Counted from the stretch's first letter, positions 1 through 7,616 are shown. The stretch: DNA of 10,501 nt from Clostridiaceae bacterium (GCA_012800135.1 JAAZJV010000166.1:1-10501); one strand, 5' to 3'. Made by a program: numbers and translations. Notes: generated from the letters alone by a model not told the origin.

Positions 1-466
1 CTGCACAAGCCACATCGAAACGGAAAAAATCACACAGTTCGCAGGCTGAATCAATTTCCGCTTGATAGGCAGTCTTACTTTGGCCAAGCATCGTCGCCGC
101 ATTGATGACAGAACGCCATGGACCTGAAAGCAACTCCGCAGCTTTTAGATAAATCGCTTGACGATGCTCCAGCGGCATCGCAGCCCAAGATGCTTTCGCC
201 TCCATAGCCGCTTCTACGGCCATCTTAAGTTCTTTTTCGCCGGCCTGCTGTACTCGCGCGAGCACATGTCCATGATTATGGGGCATCACCACGTTGTTTA
301 CGTGCCCCGTCTCAATCCTCTTGCCGCCAATGATCAGAGGAATATTGACCGTAATATTTGACTGGCGCTCAAGTTCAGCTTTTAGAGCAACGCGCGCAGG
401 CGTACCCGGTGAATAGTCTTGGATCGGCTCATTTTTAGCATGAGGAAGTACGAAATAACCGTTCAT
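1..466 (-). CDS. pruA: delta-1-pyrroline-5-carboxylate dehydrogenase, ALDH4 type, N-terminal part (runs off left edge)
   Basis: First 155 codons of an aldehyde dehydrogenase. The family oxidises L-glutamate gamma-semialdehyde (P5C) to glutamate with NAD+, the last step of proline breakdown, in the cytosol. The assignment rests on the N-terminal signature of the ALDH4A1/PruA family: NEPIQDYSPGTPAR near residue 12, then IPLIIGGKRIETG (about 46-58), PHNHGHVLARV (about 65-75), and the highly conserved AATMLGQSKTAYQAEID around 129-145, followed by a CDFFRF segment. The catalytic Cys and Glu lie in the missing part. The start ATG at 464-466 is preceded by an AAAGGA ribosome binding site about 8 bases upstream. 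The frame is open to the window edge. Bacillus RocA has a different N-terminus, so this is the ALDH4A1-like branch. No proline dehydrogenase is visible nearby, so the enzyme may be stand-alone. Confidence 0.88.
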   Translation of the reverse strand, partial: MNGYFVLPHAKNEPIQDYSPGTPARVALKAELERQSNITVNIPLIIGGKRIETGHVNNVVMPHNHGHVLARVQQAGEKELKMAVEAAMEAKASWAAMPLEHRQAIYLKAAELLSGPWRSVINAATMLGQSKTAYQAEIDSACELCDFFRFDVACA

Positions 467-529
467 CTAAGCATCCTTTCTGGTTGAATATCGTTAAATA
501 ATGAGACGTCAACTCGGCAATCCTGATAC

Positions 530-535
530 ATTATA
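530..535 (-). promoter_or_regulatory. putative -10 element of the pruA promoter
   Basis: On the minus strand a perfect TATAAT (context TGTATAATG) lies 63 bases upstream of the pruA start codon. No good -35 hexamer sits at 16-18 bases, so the call rests on the -10 alone plus its position in the gap ahead of the gene. Confidence 0.4.
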
Positions 536-660
536 CATGAAAAGAACACCTGCTCGATGCAGACTGTGCAAACTAACATGCAATAGGGTAAACAACATGT
601 AAACACCACCTTACAAGCACAACAGTCCCAGTAGGTGAATTCAAAACAAACTAGATAATG

Positions 661-682
661 ATGCGTTCAAAATGCGTTCAAA
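661..682. repeat. 11-bp tandem direct repeat
   Basis: ATGCGTTCAAA occurs twice back to back (661-671, 672-682), followed by GCG. One helical turn between copies would suit a protein-binding site, but no regulator is known here. It lies about 195 bases upstream of the pruA start and 435 bases upstream of the plus-strand gene. Confidence 0.6.
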
Positions 683-942
683 GCGTAATAAAAAACACAC
701 TGGACTGTGAGACAAACAATCCGACTAATTTAATCTAACATTCTGCGTAACAATAATAAGGCACATGACAACCTATAATTGGGAGAGCAATATGCAAAAT
801 GGACTAGGCAGTAAAATTTAAAATATACCGACATTGAAGAAAATGTATATCGTCAGACCTCTACTCCAAGCAATAGTTTAATTATCAGAGAATTTTGCCA
901 CGCAACTGCACGAAAATGTCCGCAAAGACCCTGTAAAATTAT

Positions 943-971
943 TGTTAAATCTCTCTTTCGCAAGCTATTAT
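943..971 (+). promoter_or_regulatory. putative sigma-70-type promoter for the membrane-protein gene
   Basis: TTGTTA (943-948), a 17-base spacer, then TATTAT (966-971). This matches 4 of 6 and 5 of 6 consensus bases with ideal spacing. It would start transcription near 978 and leave a leader of about 140 bases before the ATG at 1117. Confidence 0.4.
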
Positions 972-1116
972 TAGTCACCTGTTAAAAAAGATCTGTTACA
1001 CTTACGTTGTTTAATTTGAGTGCATTGCGAGCTGATTAGGGAAATTCTGACACAACAAACATCAATAATTTAACGCACCTCAGAGCTATCAAGATGATCT
1101 AAACAGAGGATTCTCT

Positions 1117-1539
1117 ATGAGAAAAACAGTAAAAATCTTGTACTATATTAGCTTAGCAATAAGCATGCTGGTTGGTCTTTGGCACTTCTTTGTCCCGACC
1201 ATGTTTAAGTGGTATGACTATCTTCCAATGCAGTATGAAAACCTTATCGTTGGAATTGATTATACGAACTACTGTTTTTCAGCCTTATTGTTCGGCATCA
1301 GTCTCGTTCTGATTATATTGGGTAAAAGTGCATTTTCACTAAACCGAGAGACCATTGTGTTCTACACATTTTTAACGGTGGTCTGGGTTTTCAGAGCTTG
1401 CCTTGCCGCCTTCATAGAACCTTGGCCGATGGAGCCCATCCCAGCCGCAGCTATCGGGCAACTTATCGGATCAGTCGTTTTAGCAGCGATGATGGTGATT
1501 GTTTCAATAAACCTCTGGAAAGCAAGACTTAAAACATAA
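1117..1539 (+). CDS. small four-helix integral membrane protein, function unknown
   Basis: A 140-residue protein that I cannot assign to a characterised family. Four hydrophobic segments are visible at about residues 7-27, 51-69, 79-100 and 110-133. The N-terminus is short and basic (MRKTVK) and the C-terminus ends in basic residues (KARLKT), so both ends are probably cytoplasmic. Distinctive features are the aromatic cluster WHFFVPTMFKWYDYLP after helix 1, a polar IDYTNYCFS at the start of helix 2, and EPWPMEPIP between helices 3 and 4. There is no signal peptidase site and no catalytic motif. The start ATG follows an AGAGGA ribosome binding site about 6 bases away. It is the only plus-strand gene in the window and is monocistronic, with no strong terminator downstream. 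Confidence 0.75.
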   Translation: MRKTVKILYYISLAISMLVGLWHFFVPTMFKWYDYLPMQYENLIVGIDYTNYCFSALLFGISLVLIILGKSAFSLNRETIVFYTFLTVVWVFRACLAAFIEPWPMEPIPAAAIGQLIGSVVLAAMMVIVSINLWKARLKT

Positions 1540-1684
1540 AGAACCGATGCTGAATGATAATGCTAATGTAAATAAAAGGGTTTACTTAGCAAACTTAATT
1601 CTTCCATGAAGCATGCTACCTCGCGCACGTTCTATCGCAATTGAAATAAATCTCATGATTTCTACTAGGACAAAACAGTGTGTT

Positions 1685-1714
1685 AAAAAAGATAAAGAAG
1701 ACTTCCTTGGTCTT
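1685..1714 (-). terminator. weak candidate terminator downstream of lysS
   Basis: On the minus strand AAGAC/GTCTT forms a 5-bp stem with a 7-base loop (1698-1714), followed after 7 bases by a run of six T (1690-1685). It lies about 105 bases past the lysS stop. The stem is short and the U-tract is offset, so this is only a candidate. The 280-bp gap 1540-1819 holds nothing better. Confidence 0.25.
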
Positions 1715-1819
1715 GAAGATGCATGTCCTTCGGTTTTCTTTAGTGGTAAATCGATTTTCTGCATGCGCAAAACTGAGGTATCATTCACAGTTTTACCCCT
1801 AAAGCCAATGTATCAATAT

Positions 1820-3322
1820 TTATTCCCCTAACGGTTTCATCGTGGGAAAGAGCAAAACATCGCGGATGGAAGGACTGTCGGTCAACAGCATGACGAGGCG
1901 GTCAATACCGATACCAAGACCGCCCGTTGGCGGCATGCCGTATTCAAGGGCCTCAACAAAATCCTCATCCGGTAATTGCGCCTCTTCATCACCGGCTTCG
2001 CGCATTGATCGCTGATGTTCGAATCGGCGTCGCTGATCGTCGGGATCGTTTAGTTCGGTATAGGCATTCCCGTATTCGCGACCGTCAATGAAGAGCTCAA
2101 AGCGCTCGGTAAGATGTCCATCCGTTCCGGGTTTTATTTTGGCAAGTGGCGAGACCTCAATCGGATAGTCGACCACAAAAGTCGGTTGCGTTATTTTGTC
2201 TTCTACGTATGTTTCAAAGCAGGCATTAAGAATGTCGCCCCACCGAACTAACGGAGAGTTGCTCTTGAGCTCCAACTCTTTAGTATGGTTTCTTGCTTCC
2301 ACATCCGAGCCCATAAACGAGGCAAAGTCTATCCCGATCTCTTGTTTTACAGCCTCTATCATGGTGATCCGTTTAAAAGGCGGTTCGAGTGAAAGCGGTG
2401 TACCCTGATATGTAATTGACAATGTTCCATTGACACAAAAACAAGCCTCACTGACCAGTTTTTCCGTAATCTCCATCATGCCGTGATAATCCGTATACGC
2501 CTGGTAGAGCTCCATCATCGTGAATTCCGGATTGTGCTTCGTGCTCATGCCCTCATTGCGGAAATTGCGGCCGATCTCATAAACACGCTCCAAACCGCCA
2601 ACGATCAGGCGCTTTAGATACAATTCGGGAGAAATACGCAGATAAAGATGAAGATCCAGCGCTTGGTGATGTGTGATAAATGGACGCGCCGCCGCACCAC
2701 CGGGAATCGTATTCAAAATCGGTGTTTCAACTTCAAGAAAACCGAGGTCGTCCAACATTTTACGGATACAACGAATGATTCGGCTCCGATCAATAAAAGT
2801 CGTCCGAACATCCGTATTCGTCATAAGATCGAGATAACGTTTGCGGTAACGCATGTCGGTATCGCGCAAACCGTGGAATTTTTCAGGGAGTGGGCGAAGC
2901 GCTTTTGCGTGGAGTTGCCACTCGTTATTTCGAATGGAAATCTCTCCGGTGCGCGTTTTAAAGACTTGTCCTTTTACCGCTACAAGATCGCCGACATCGA
3001 GTCCTTTCCAAGCATCATAAGATACCTTGCCCAACTGATCCTGTTTGCTAAAAATCTGAATTGTACCTGTCCTGTCAGAAAGATCAGCGAAAGAAACCTT
3101 GCCCATCCCGCGCCGTGCCATCAATCGACCGGCAACAGTGACCTCCTGATCCACAAATCGCTCAAAATCGTCCACGATGTCTTTCGCGTGGGCAGTCACC
3201 TTACATGTAGTAATACAATATGGGCTATCGCCGGCCTCTCTTAACGCATCCAACTTATCGCGTCTGAATTGCATCTGTTCCGGAAGATCCTCTACCGGTG
3301 TATCTGCATCATTCTTTGACAT
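1820..3322 (-). CDS. lysS: lysyl-tRNA synthetase, class II
   Basis: A 500-residue class IIb aminoacyl-tRNA synthetase, the normal length for bacterial LysS. It charges tRNA-Lys with lysine, using ATP, in the cytosol. An OB-fold anticodon-binding domain covers about residues 58-142. The catalytic core then shows motif 1 around FLEVETPILN (195-204), the GGAAARPFITHH segment (208-219), motif 2 with the ATP-contacting GRNFRNEG (251-258) and HNPEFTMMELYQAY, and motif 3 GMPPTGGLGIGIDRLVMLL (462-480) with its conserved Arg475. The protein ends in the typical LLFPTMKP. It lies 45 bases downstream of greA on the same strand, an arrangement common in clostridia, so it is probably co-transcribed from the greA promoter. 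The ATG at 3320-3322 has only a weak GGA upstream. No truncation or missing motif is seen. Confidence 0.97.
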   Translation of the reverse strand: MSKNDADTPVEDLPEQMQFRRDKLDALREAGDSPYCITTCKVTAHAKDIVDDFERFVDQEVTVAGRLMARRGMGKVSFADLSDRTGTIQIFSKQDQLGKVSYDAWKGLDVGDLVAVKGQVFKTRTGEISIRNNEWQLHAKALRPLPEKFHGLRDTDMRYRKRYLDLMTNTDVRTTFIDRSRIIRCIRKMLDDLGFLEVETPILNTIPGGAAARPFITHHQALDLHLYLRISPELYLKRLIVGGLERVYEIGRNFRNEGMSTKHNPEFTMMELYQAYTDYHGMMEITEKLVSEACFCVNGTLSITYQGTPLSLEPPFKRITMIEAVKQEIGIDFASFMGSDVEARNHTKELELKSNSPLVRWGDILNACFETYVEDKITQPTFVVDYPIEVSPLAKIKPGTDGHLTERFELFIDGREYGNAYTELNDPDDQRRRFEHQRSMREAGDEEAQLPDEDFVEALEYGMPPTGGLGIGIDRLVMLLTDSPSIRDVLLFPTMKPLGE

Positions 3323-3367
3323 AGTATTCCATGACTTTCTTATTAGCGTTTATCCCTAAACTGACAC

Positions 3368-3859
3368 TTAATCGATCTCGTCCGTCTTCGAAATTTTTAA
3401 AATGGTATATTTAAAAATACCGGCTGGAGCCGTAACTTCAATCTGGTCACCTTTTTTACGTCCCAACAACGCTTGGCCTATCGGAGAATCGCTCGACACT
3501 TTGTTTTTAAAAATGTCTTCTTCTTTCTCTGAAACAAGCATATATTCGTATTCTTCGCCTGTATCCTCACATCGGAGCGCAACCTTTCCGCCAAGCGAAA
3601 CACGCGTGCGACTAATATCTTTCGCATCAATGACCTTCGCGTTCTTCAAAATCGCTTCGATTTCCATAATCGCAACTTCATTATTCGCTTGTGCTTCTTT
3701 AGCGGCATCATACTCGGCATTCTCTGATAGATCACCCAGTGCGCGCGCCTCTTTCAGACGTTCAGAAATCTCTGCTGCAGTCTTCGTTTTGCGTCGTTCA
3801 AGTTCCTCTTGGAGCTCACGGATTTTGCCTAACGTAATCTCATATACTTTTTCAGCCAT
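3368..3859 (-). CDS. greA: transcription elongation factor GreA
   Basis: A 163-residue protein of typical GreA length. GreA enters the RNA polymerase secondary channel and stimulates cleavage of backtracked transcripts. The N-terminal half (about 1-75) is a charged antiparallel coiled coil. Its tip, GDLSENAEYDAAKEAQ, carries the acidic pair Asp43 and Glu46, equivalent to the Mg-coordinating D41/E44 of E. coli GreA. The C-terminal FKBP-like domain (about 85-160) includes the conserved SDSPIGQALLGRKKGD segment. The start ATG has an AAGGAA ribosome binding site about 9 bases upstream. It is the first gene of the greA-lysS unit, with a good extended -10 promoter about 70 bases upstream of the start codon. 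Confidence 0.97.
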   Translation of the reverse strand: MAEKVYEITLGKIRELQEELERRKTKTAAEISERLKEARALGDLSENAEYDAAKEAQANNEVAIMEIEAILKNAKVIDAKDISRTRVSLGGKVALRCEDTGEEYEYMLVSEKEEDIFKNKVSSDSPIGQALLGRKKGDQIEVTAPAGIFKYTILKISKTDEID

Positions 3860-4212
3860 ATTGTACGTTCCTTCGTATATTTAGTATTTTCATAAACTGT
3901 CTTACGCTCATACAGCGCCAGAGGACACTATAACATGAGATGTGAAGTTTTACACGAACGATCTTCGAGAATTTTAGCTAGTAATGGCCGCAGCAAATCA
4001 TGTTTACGTGGAAAACACAACGCCAAGTCACAATGAAAGTAATAGCAATTGACAAAGTATTCGAGAAAATACCTTAAGAATTGCTGGAAAAGATCAATTT
4101 AAGCAAATCGACTTGGCGCTTGACAATCCTTCTTCTTAGTATTACCTGCAAAGATCAAGTCTTTTCAATAAAAGATCCGCGATCCTGTGATGCATTATGT
4201 GCATTTGTCAGT
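3860..4212. other. 353-bp intergenic region between the IMP dehydrogenase gene and greA
   Basis: The right part would hold the 3' end of the IMP dehydrogenase transcript, the left part the greA promoter. Short hairpins occur just past the dehydrogenase stop on the minus strand (ATGCA/TGCAT near 4190-4204, and an AT-only 6-bp stem at 4160-4175), but none is followed by a U-tract. A plus-strand open frame at 4081-4275 runs into the dehydrogenase gene and looks like chance. No gene is supported. Confidence 0.55.
3927..3935 (-). promoter_or_regulatory. extended -10 promoter for greA-lysS
   Basis: On the minus strand TATAGT (3932-3927) is preceded by TGT, giving the extended -10 form TGnTATAGT. 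The -35 region (TGTAAA at 17 bases) is poor, as is usual for extended -10 promoters. Transcription would begin near 3920 and leave a leader of about 60 bases. Confidence 0.5.
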
Positions 4213-5715
4213 TTACGGCTCACTTTCCTTACGGATCACGTCGTGCGCACCACCTTCTACGATGCTCGTCGGTGACACCACAGTAAGGCGAGCTTTGCTT
4301 TGAAATTCATCGAGATTAATTGCACCGCAAGCACACATGGTGGCTCGTATTTTTGCCAACGTCACCGCGACATTGTCCACCAGTTTTCCTGCATAAGGCA
4401 CATAAGAATCGACGCCCTCCTCAAAGGCCATACCAACTTGATCTCCTCCGTCAGCGTAGCGCTGCCAGTTGCGAGCGCGGTTGGAGCCCTCTCCCCAATA
4501 TTCTTTGACGTAGGTGCCGTTAAAGAGCACTCGACGCGTCGGACTTTCATCGAAACGGGCGAAATAACGTCCCAGCATCAAAAAGTCAGCGCCCATCGCG
4601 AGTGCAATCGACATATGATAATCGTAAACGAGACCGCCATCTGAACAGATCGGGACATAGATACCCGTTTCTTCAAACCATTCGTCGCGCGCTGCCGCAA
4701 CAGCAATGACAGCCGACGCCTGCCCACGTCCAATTCCCTTCTGTTCACGCGTAATACAGATCGACCCGCCACCAATACCCACTTTGATAAATGAGGCGCC
4801 CGCTTCTGCTAGAAAACGAAAACCTTCGCGGTCGACAACATTGCCCGCTCCAAGCGGAAGATCATCGCCATAAGTCTTGCGAACCCACTCAATAGTGTCC
4901 TTCTGCCAGTCCGAAAATCCGTCGGACGAATCGATACAGAGCACGTCACATCCCGCATCAAGTAATGACGGAACGCGCTCCATGTAGTCACGCGTATTGA
5001 TCCCGGCACCTACCAGCAAGCGTTTATGCGAATCGAGCATTTCATTCGGATTTTCTTTATGTTGATCGTAGTCTTTTCGGAAAACGAGGGAAACGAGATG
5101 ACCATCACGATCCAAGATAGGCAACTGGTTCAGCTTATGATCCCAAATAATGTCATTGGCTTCGCTCAACGTGATGCCTTCCTGACCGTAAACAATCTCA
5201 TCAATCGGGGTCATAAAGGAACGTACCGGTGTATCAGGAGAAAGTCTGGATACTCGGTAATCCCGGCTGGTGACAATGCCAACAAGCTTACCATTTGCCG
5301 TGCCATCTTCCGTGATTGGTACAGTAGAGTGACCCGTTTTTTTCTTAAGTCGCAAAATATCTTCAAGAGAAGCATTGGGCGGAAGGTTGCTGTCACTGGG
5401 TACAAATCCAGCTTTGTATTTTTTAACCTTACTCACCATCGCACACTGACTTTCGATTGACTGTGATCCGTAGATAAATGAAAGCCCGCCCTGACGAGCA
5501 AGCGCGATAGCCATACGATCCCCGGATACCGACTGCATAATGGCTGATACCATAGGAATATTCAAGTTGAGAGGACATTCTTCGTCCGCCTTTCGATAAC
5601 GGACCAGCGGAGTCACAAGCGAAACACGATCAGGTATACATTCTCGCGTTGTAAGGTTCGGCACAAGCAAATATTCGCTAAACGTTCGAGAAAGATCCGG
5701 TAAATAATGAGCCAT
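4213..5715 (-). CDS. guaB: inosine-5'-monophosphate dehydrogenase, long Tritrichomonas-like type
   Basis: A 500-residue enzyme that oxidises IMP to XMP with NAD+, the committed step to GTP. The (beta/alpha)8 barrel is interrupted by a CBS pair at about 105-215. The IMP-binding region includes IDSSDGFS (261-268). The catalytic loop [11 protein letters not shown] carries the nucleophile Cys320. The flap [15 protein letters not shown] (406-420) carries the Arg419-Tyr420 dyad. [13 protein letters not shown] follows at 432-444, and the protein ends [11 protein letters not shown]. From memory this resembles Tritrichomonas foetus IMPDH (Cys319, Arg418-Tyr419) more than E. coli or Bacillus GuaB, sharing [22 protein letters not shown] and WGEGS. 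The start ATG has an AAGGGA ribosome binding site 6 bases upstream. A weak -10 (GATAAT at 5747-5742) lies just ahead. pyrG is 209 bases upstream on the same strand, with a repeat array between. Confidence 0.95.
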   Translation of the reverse strand: MAHYLPDLSRTFSEYLLVPNLTTRECIPDRVSLVTPLVRYRKADEECPLNLNIPMVSAIMQSVSGDRMAIALARQGGLSFIYGSQSIESQCAMVSKVKKYKAGFVPSDSNLPPNASLEDILRLKKKTGHSTVPITEDGTANGKLVGIVTSRDYRVSRLSPDTPVRSFMTPIDEIVYGQEGITLSEANDIIWDHKLNQLPILDRDGHLVSLVFRKDYDQHKENPNEMLDSHKRLLVGAGINTRDYMERVPSLLDAGCDVLCIDSSDGFSDWQKDTIEWVRKTYGDDLPLGAGNVVDREGFRFLAEAGASFIKVGIGGGSICITREQKGIGRGQASAVIAVAAARDEWFEETGIYVPICSDGGLVYDYHMSIALAMGADFLMLGRYFARFDESPTRRVLFNGTYVKEYWGEGSNRARNWQRYADGGDQVGMAFEEGVDSYVPYAGKLVDNVAVTLAKIRATMCACGAINLDEFQSKARLTVVSPTSIVEGGAHDVIRKESEP

Positions 5716-5795
5716 ACTTATTCCCTTTCAATCAGTTGTCTATTATCCTTTATACTTTTATAAAATTAACATCTCTTCCAAAGCCTAAAGACATA

Positions 5796-5883
5796 ACGAG
5801 AACTCGATCATCACGAGAATTCGCCCATACTCGCTCACAAGAAAACCTCGACCGTACACGCTCACAACGAGAACTCGCCCATC
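5796..5883. repeat. degenerate 17-bp / 27-bp tandem repeat in the pyrG-guaB gap
   Basis: Four related 17-mers lie at 5796-5812, 5813-5829, 5840-5856 and 5867-5883. Copies 1, 2 and 4 begin ACGAGAA(C/T)TCG; copy 3 (AGAAAACCTCGACCGTA) is diverged. The last two copies are each preceded by a related 10-mer (CTCGCTCACA at 5830-5839, CACGCTCACA at 5857-5866), giving a 27-bp period. The intact units contain the near-palindrome CGAG-AA-CTCG. The array begins 41 bases past the pyrG stop and ends about 80 bases before the guaB start, so it lies in the pyrG 3' UTR or guaB upstream region. The plus-strand frame through it is not a gene. Confidence 0.75.
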
Positions 5884-5924
5884 CTTATATAAAAGAAATC
5901 TTCATTTTGATCGATCGCTCTTGT

Positions 5925-7598
5925 TTATTCGGATCGATTGTCAACCTTGTTTTGAAGCAATCGAATCTCTTTTTGTTCAATCGCTTTTTTCATGAATGCT
6001 AAAACAACTGGATGCGGGCGTGTCGGACGCGACTTAAACTCAGGATGTGCCAGCAATCCAACATAAAAGGGATGATTCGGCAGTTCGATTGCCTCAACAA
6101 GCCGGCCGTCCGGCGACATTCCTGAAAAACGAAGTCCGGTCGACGCGATGGCTGCCGCATAAGCCGGGTTGAATTCGCGCCGATGATGGTGACGTTCGGC
6201 TGTCTGCTCCTTCCCGTAAATCGAGCGAAGAATTGATCCCTCATCCAAAATCATTGGGTAAGAACCGCGCCGCATCGGCCTATCACAAAAAGGTATTGAA
6301 TCGATGTTTTGAATCATCTCCTCCGATAAATCCGCGTAGTAAAAAACATCCTGAATATCATCCTTTTCCGATTCGTCTGAGTGAGCTCTAATTAAGCCGG
6401 CTAGTTCACGTGCAATATCCACAACACCCATCTGCATGCCTAAACCTATTCCTAAAAAAGGAATACTCCGTTCACGCGCACTTCGACTTGCAGCGATCAT
6501 GCCTTCCATGCCACGTGAACCGAAACCTCCAGGCACAAGTACTCCGTCCGCTTCCTTAAGGCGTGCATCAACTTCATCCGGCGAGATATTTTCCAGATCC
6601 TCGCTCGGGATCCAGTCGATCACCGCTTCAGCACCCAGCTGAATGCCGGCATGTTCAAGGGCTTCAGTGAGACTATAATAGGCGTCTTGCATTACTGTGT
6701 ACTTTCCCACAAGAGCAATATTGATTTTGCGACGCGGTGCCTTAGCCTTATCTACGATCATCTTCCAATCACTCAAATCAGGCTCCGCTTGAGGAAGATT
6801 GAGGCGATCACAGATCCTCTTTGCAAATCCGGCTTTCTCAAATCTAAGAGGCAATTCGTATACGGATTCACAATCTAAGTTCTCAAAGACCGAGTCAATG
6901 CGAACATTACAATAAAGTGCTAACTTGCGACGGACACCTTCATCCAATGGATACTCAGTTCGGCACACAAGAATATCAGGTTGAATACCGGATGATAGCA
7001 GTCGTTGTACACTATGCTGTGTCGGTTTCGTTTTTAACTCACCCGGCGTGCGCACATAAGGGAGGAGTGTGACATGAATAAAGAGACAGTTCTCGCGTCC
7101 CACCTCATAGCTAAACTGACGGATCGCTTCAATAAACGGCAATCCTTCAATATCGCCAACTGTACCGCCGATTTCTGATATCACTACATCGACTGTATTG
7201 TCTTCAGAAACTTGATAAATATGATCTTGTATTTCGTTAATGATATGGGGCACGACCTGAACCGTGCCGCCATTATAACCTCCGGAACGCTCGCGATTGA
7301 TGACATTAAGGTACACTCGACCGGAAGTAATATCACTTTCGCCGGTGAGATTGATATCCGTGAATCGTTCGTAATGGCCGACATCAAGATCGGTTTCGGC
7401 ACCGTCTTCCGTCACAAAGATTTCGCCATGTTGTAACGGACTCATCAGCGCTGGATCGACGTTAATATAGGGATCAAATTTCTGGTTGCGCACCGAAAGG
7501 CCGCGAGCCTTGAGCAAGCGGCCAAGCGCCGCTGCTGTAATTCCCTTGCCAAGGCCTGACACCACGCCGCCCGTTACAAAAACATACTTCGTTGCCAT
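5925..7598 (-). CDS. pyrG: CTP synthase with the glutaminase nucleophile Cys replaced by Gly
   Basis: A 557-residue, full-length CTP synthase. The family converts UTP to CTP with ATP, taking ammonia from glutamine. The synthase domain (about 1-270) is intact: FVTGGVVSGLGKG P-loop region (7-19), KFDPYINVDP (40-49), HGEIFVTEDGAETDLDVGHYERF (57-79), GGTVQVVPHI (110-119), SEIGGTVGDIEG (141-152). The class I glutaminase domain (about 292-540) has the oxyanion segment PGGFG (356-360), the GTP-site R362-G363-x-E365, and His518-Pro-Glu520. However, the nucleophile motif GICLGMQ reads GIGLGMQ, with Gly385 (codon at 6446-6444) where Cys belongs. Nearby, the usual RHRHRYEFN reads RHHHRREFN. The enzyme is therefore predicted to use free ammonia only. 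The start ATG has a strong GGAGGAG site about 10 bases upstream. A hairpin-rich 436-bp region precedes it. Confidence 0.96.
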   Translation of the reverse strand: MATKYVFVTGGVVSGLGKGITAAALGRLLKARGLSVRNQKFDPYINVDPALMSPLQHGEIFVTEDGAETDLDVGHYERFTDINLTGESDITSGRVYLNVINRERSGGYNGGTVQVVPHIINEIQDHIYQVSEDNTVDVVISEIGGTVGDIEGLPFIEAIRQFSYEVGRENCLFIHVTLLPYVRTPGELKTKPTQHSVQRLLSSGIQPDILVCRTEYPLDEGVRRKLALYCNVRIDSVFENLDCESVYELPLRFEKAGFAKRICDRLNLPQAEPDLSDWKMIVDKAKAPRRKINIALVGKYTVMQDAYYSLTEALEHAGIQLGAEAVIDWIPSEDLENISPDEVDARLKEADGVLVPGGFGSRGMEGMIAASRSARERSIPFLGIGLGMQMGVVDIARELAGLIRAHSDESEKDDIQDVFYYADLSEEMIQNIDSIPFCDRPMRRGSYPMILDEGSILRSIYGKEQTAERHHHRREFNPAYAAAIASTGLRFSGMSPDGRLVEAIELPNHPFYVGLLAHPEFKSRPTRPHPVVLAFMKKAIEQKEIRLLQNKVDNRSE

Positions 7599-7616
7599 AT
7601 TAACTGGTCTCCTCCG

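Larger units (their letters stand above)
467..1116. other. 650-bp AT-rich gene-free region between divergent genes
   Basis: No open frame with a plausible ribosome binding site or protein-like composition is seen on either strand. The stretch separates pruA (minus) from the membrane-protein gene at 1117 (plus), so it must hold both promoters. It also contains an 11-bp direct repeat at 661-682. Nothing resembling a tRNA, riboswitch or strong terminator hairpin was found. Confidence 0.6.

Noticed and set aside
2648..3244. 198-codon open frame on the plus strand opposite lysS
   Set aside because: It is fully antisense to lysS, whose family motifs are intact throughout. No ribosome binding site, and the translation has no recognisable character.
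3402..3884. 160-codon plus-strand frame opposite greA
   Set aside because: Serine-rich mirror of the greA coiled-coil codons. A shadow frame.
4160..4175. TCTTTT/AAAAGA hairpin as the terminator of the IMP dehydrogenase gene
   Set aside because: The stem is entirely A-T apart from one G-C pair and no U-tract follows on the minus strand.
5796..5883. CRISPR-like array in the pyrG-guaB gap
   Set aside because: Units are short and diverged, and the 10-base inserts are repeats themselves rather than unique spacers.
5736..6002. 88-codon plus-strand frame with an Arg/Ser/Thr repeat
   Set aside because: The apparent protein repeat comes from the intergenic DNA repeat at 5796-5883, and the frame runs into the 3' end of pyrG. 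No ribosome binding site.
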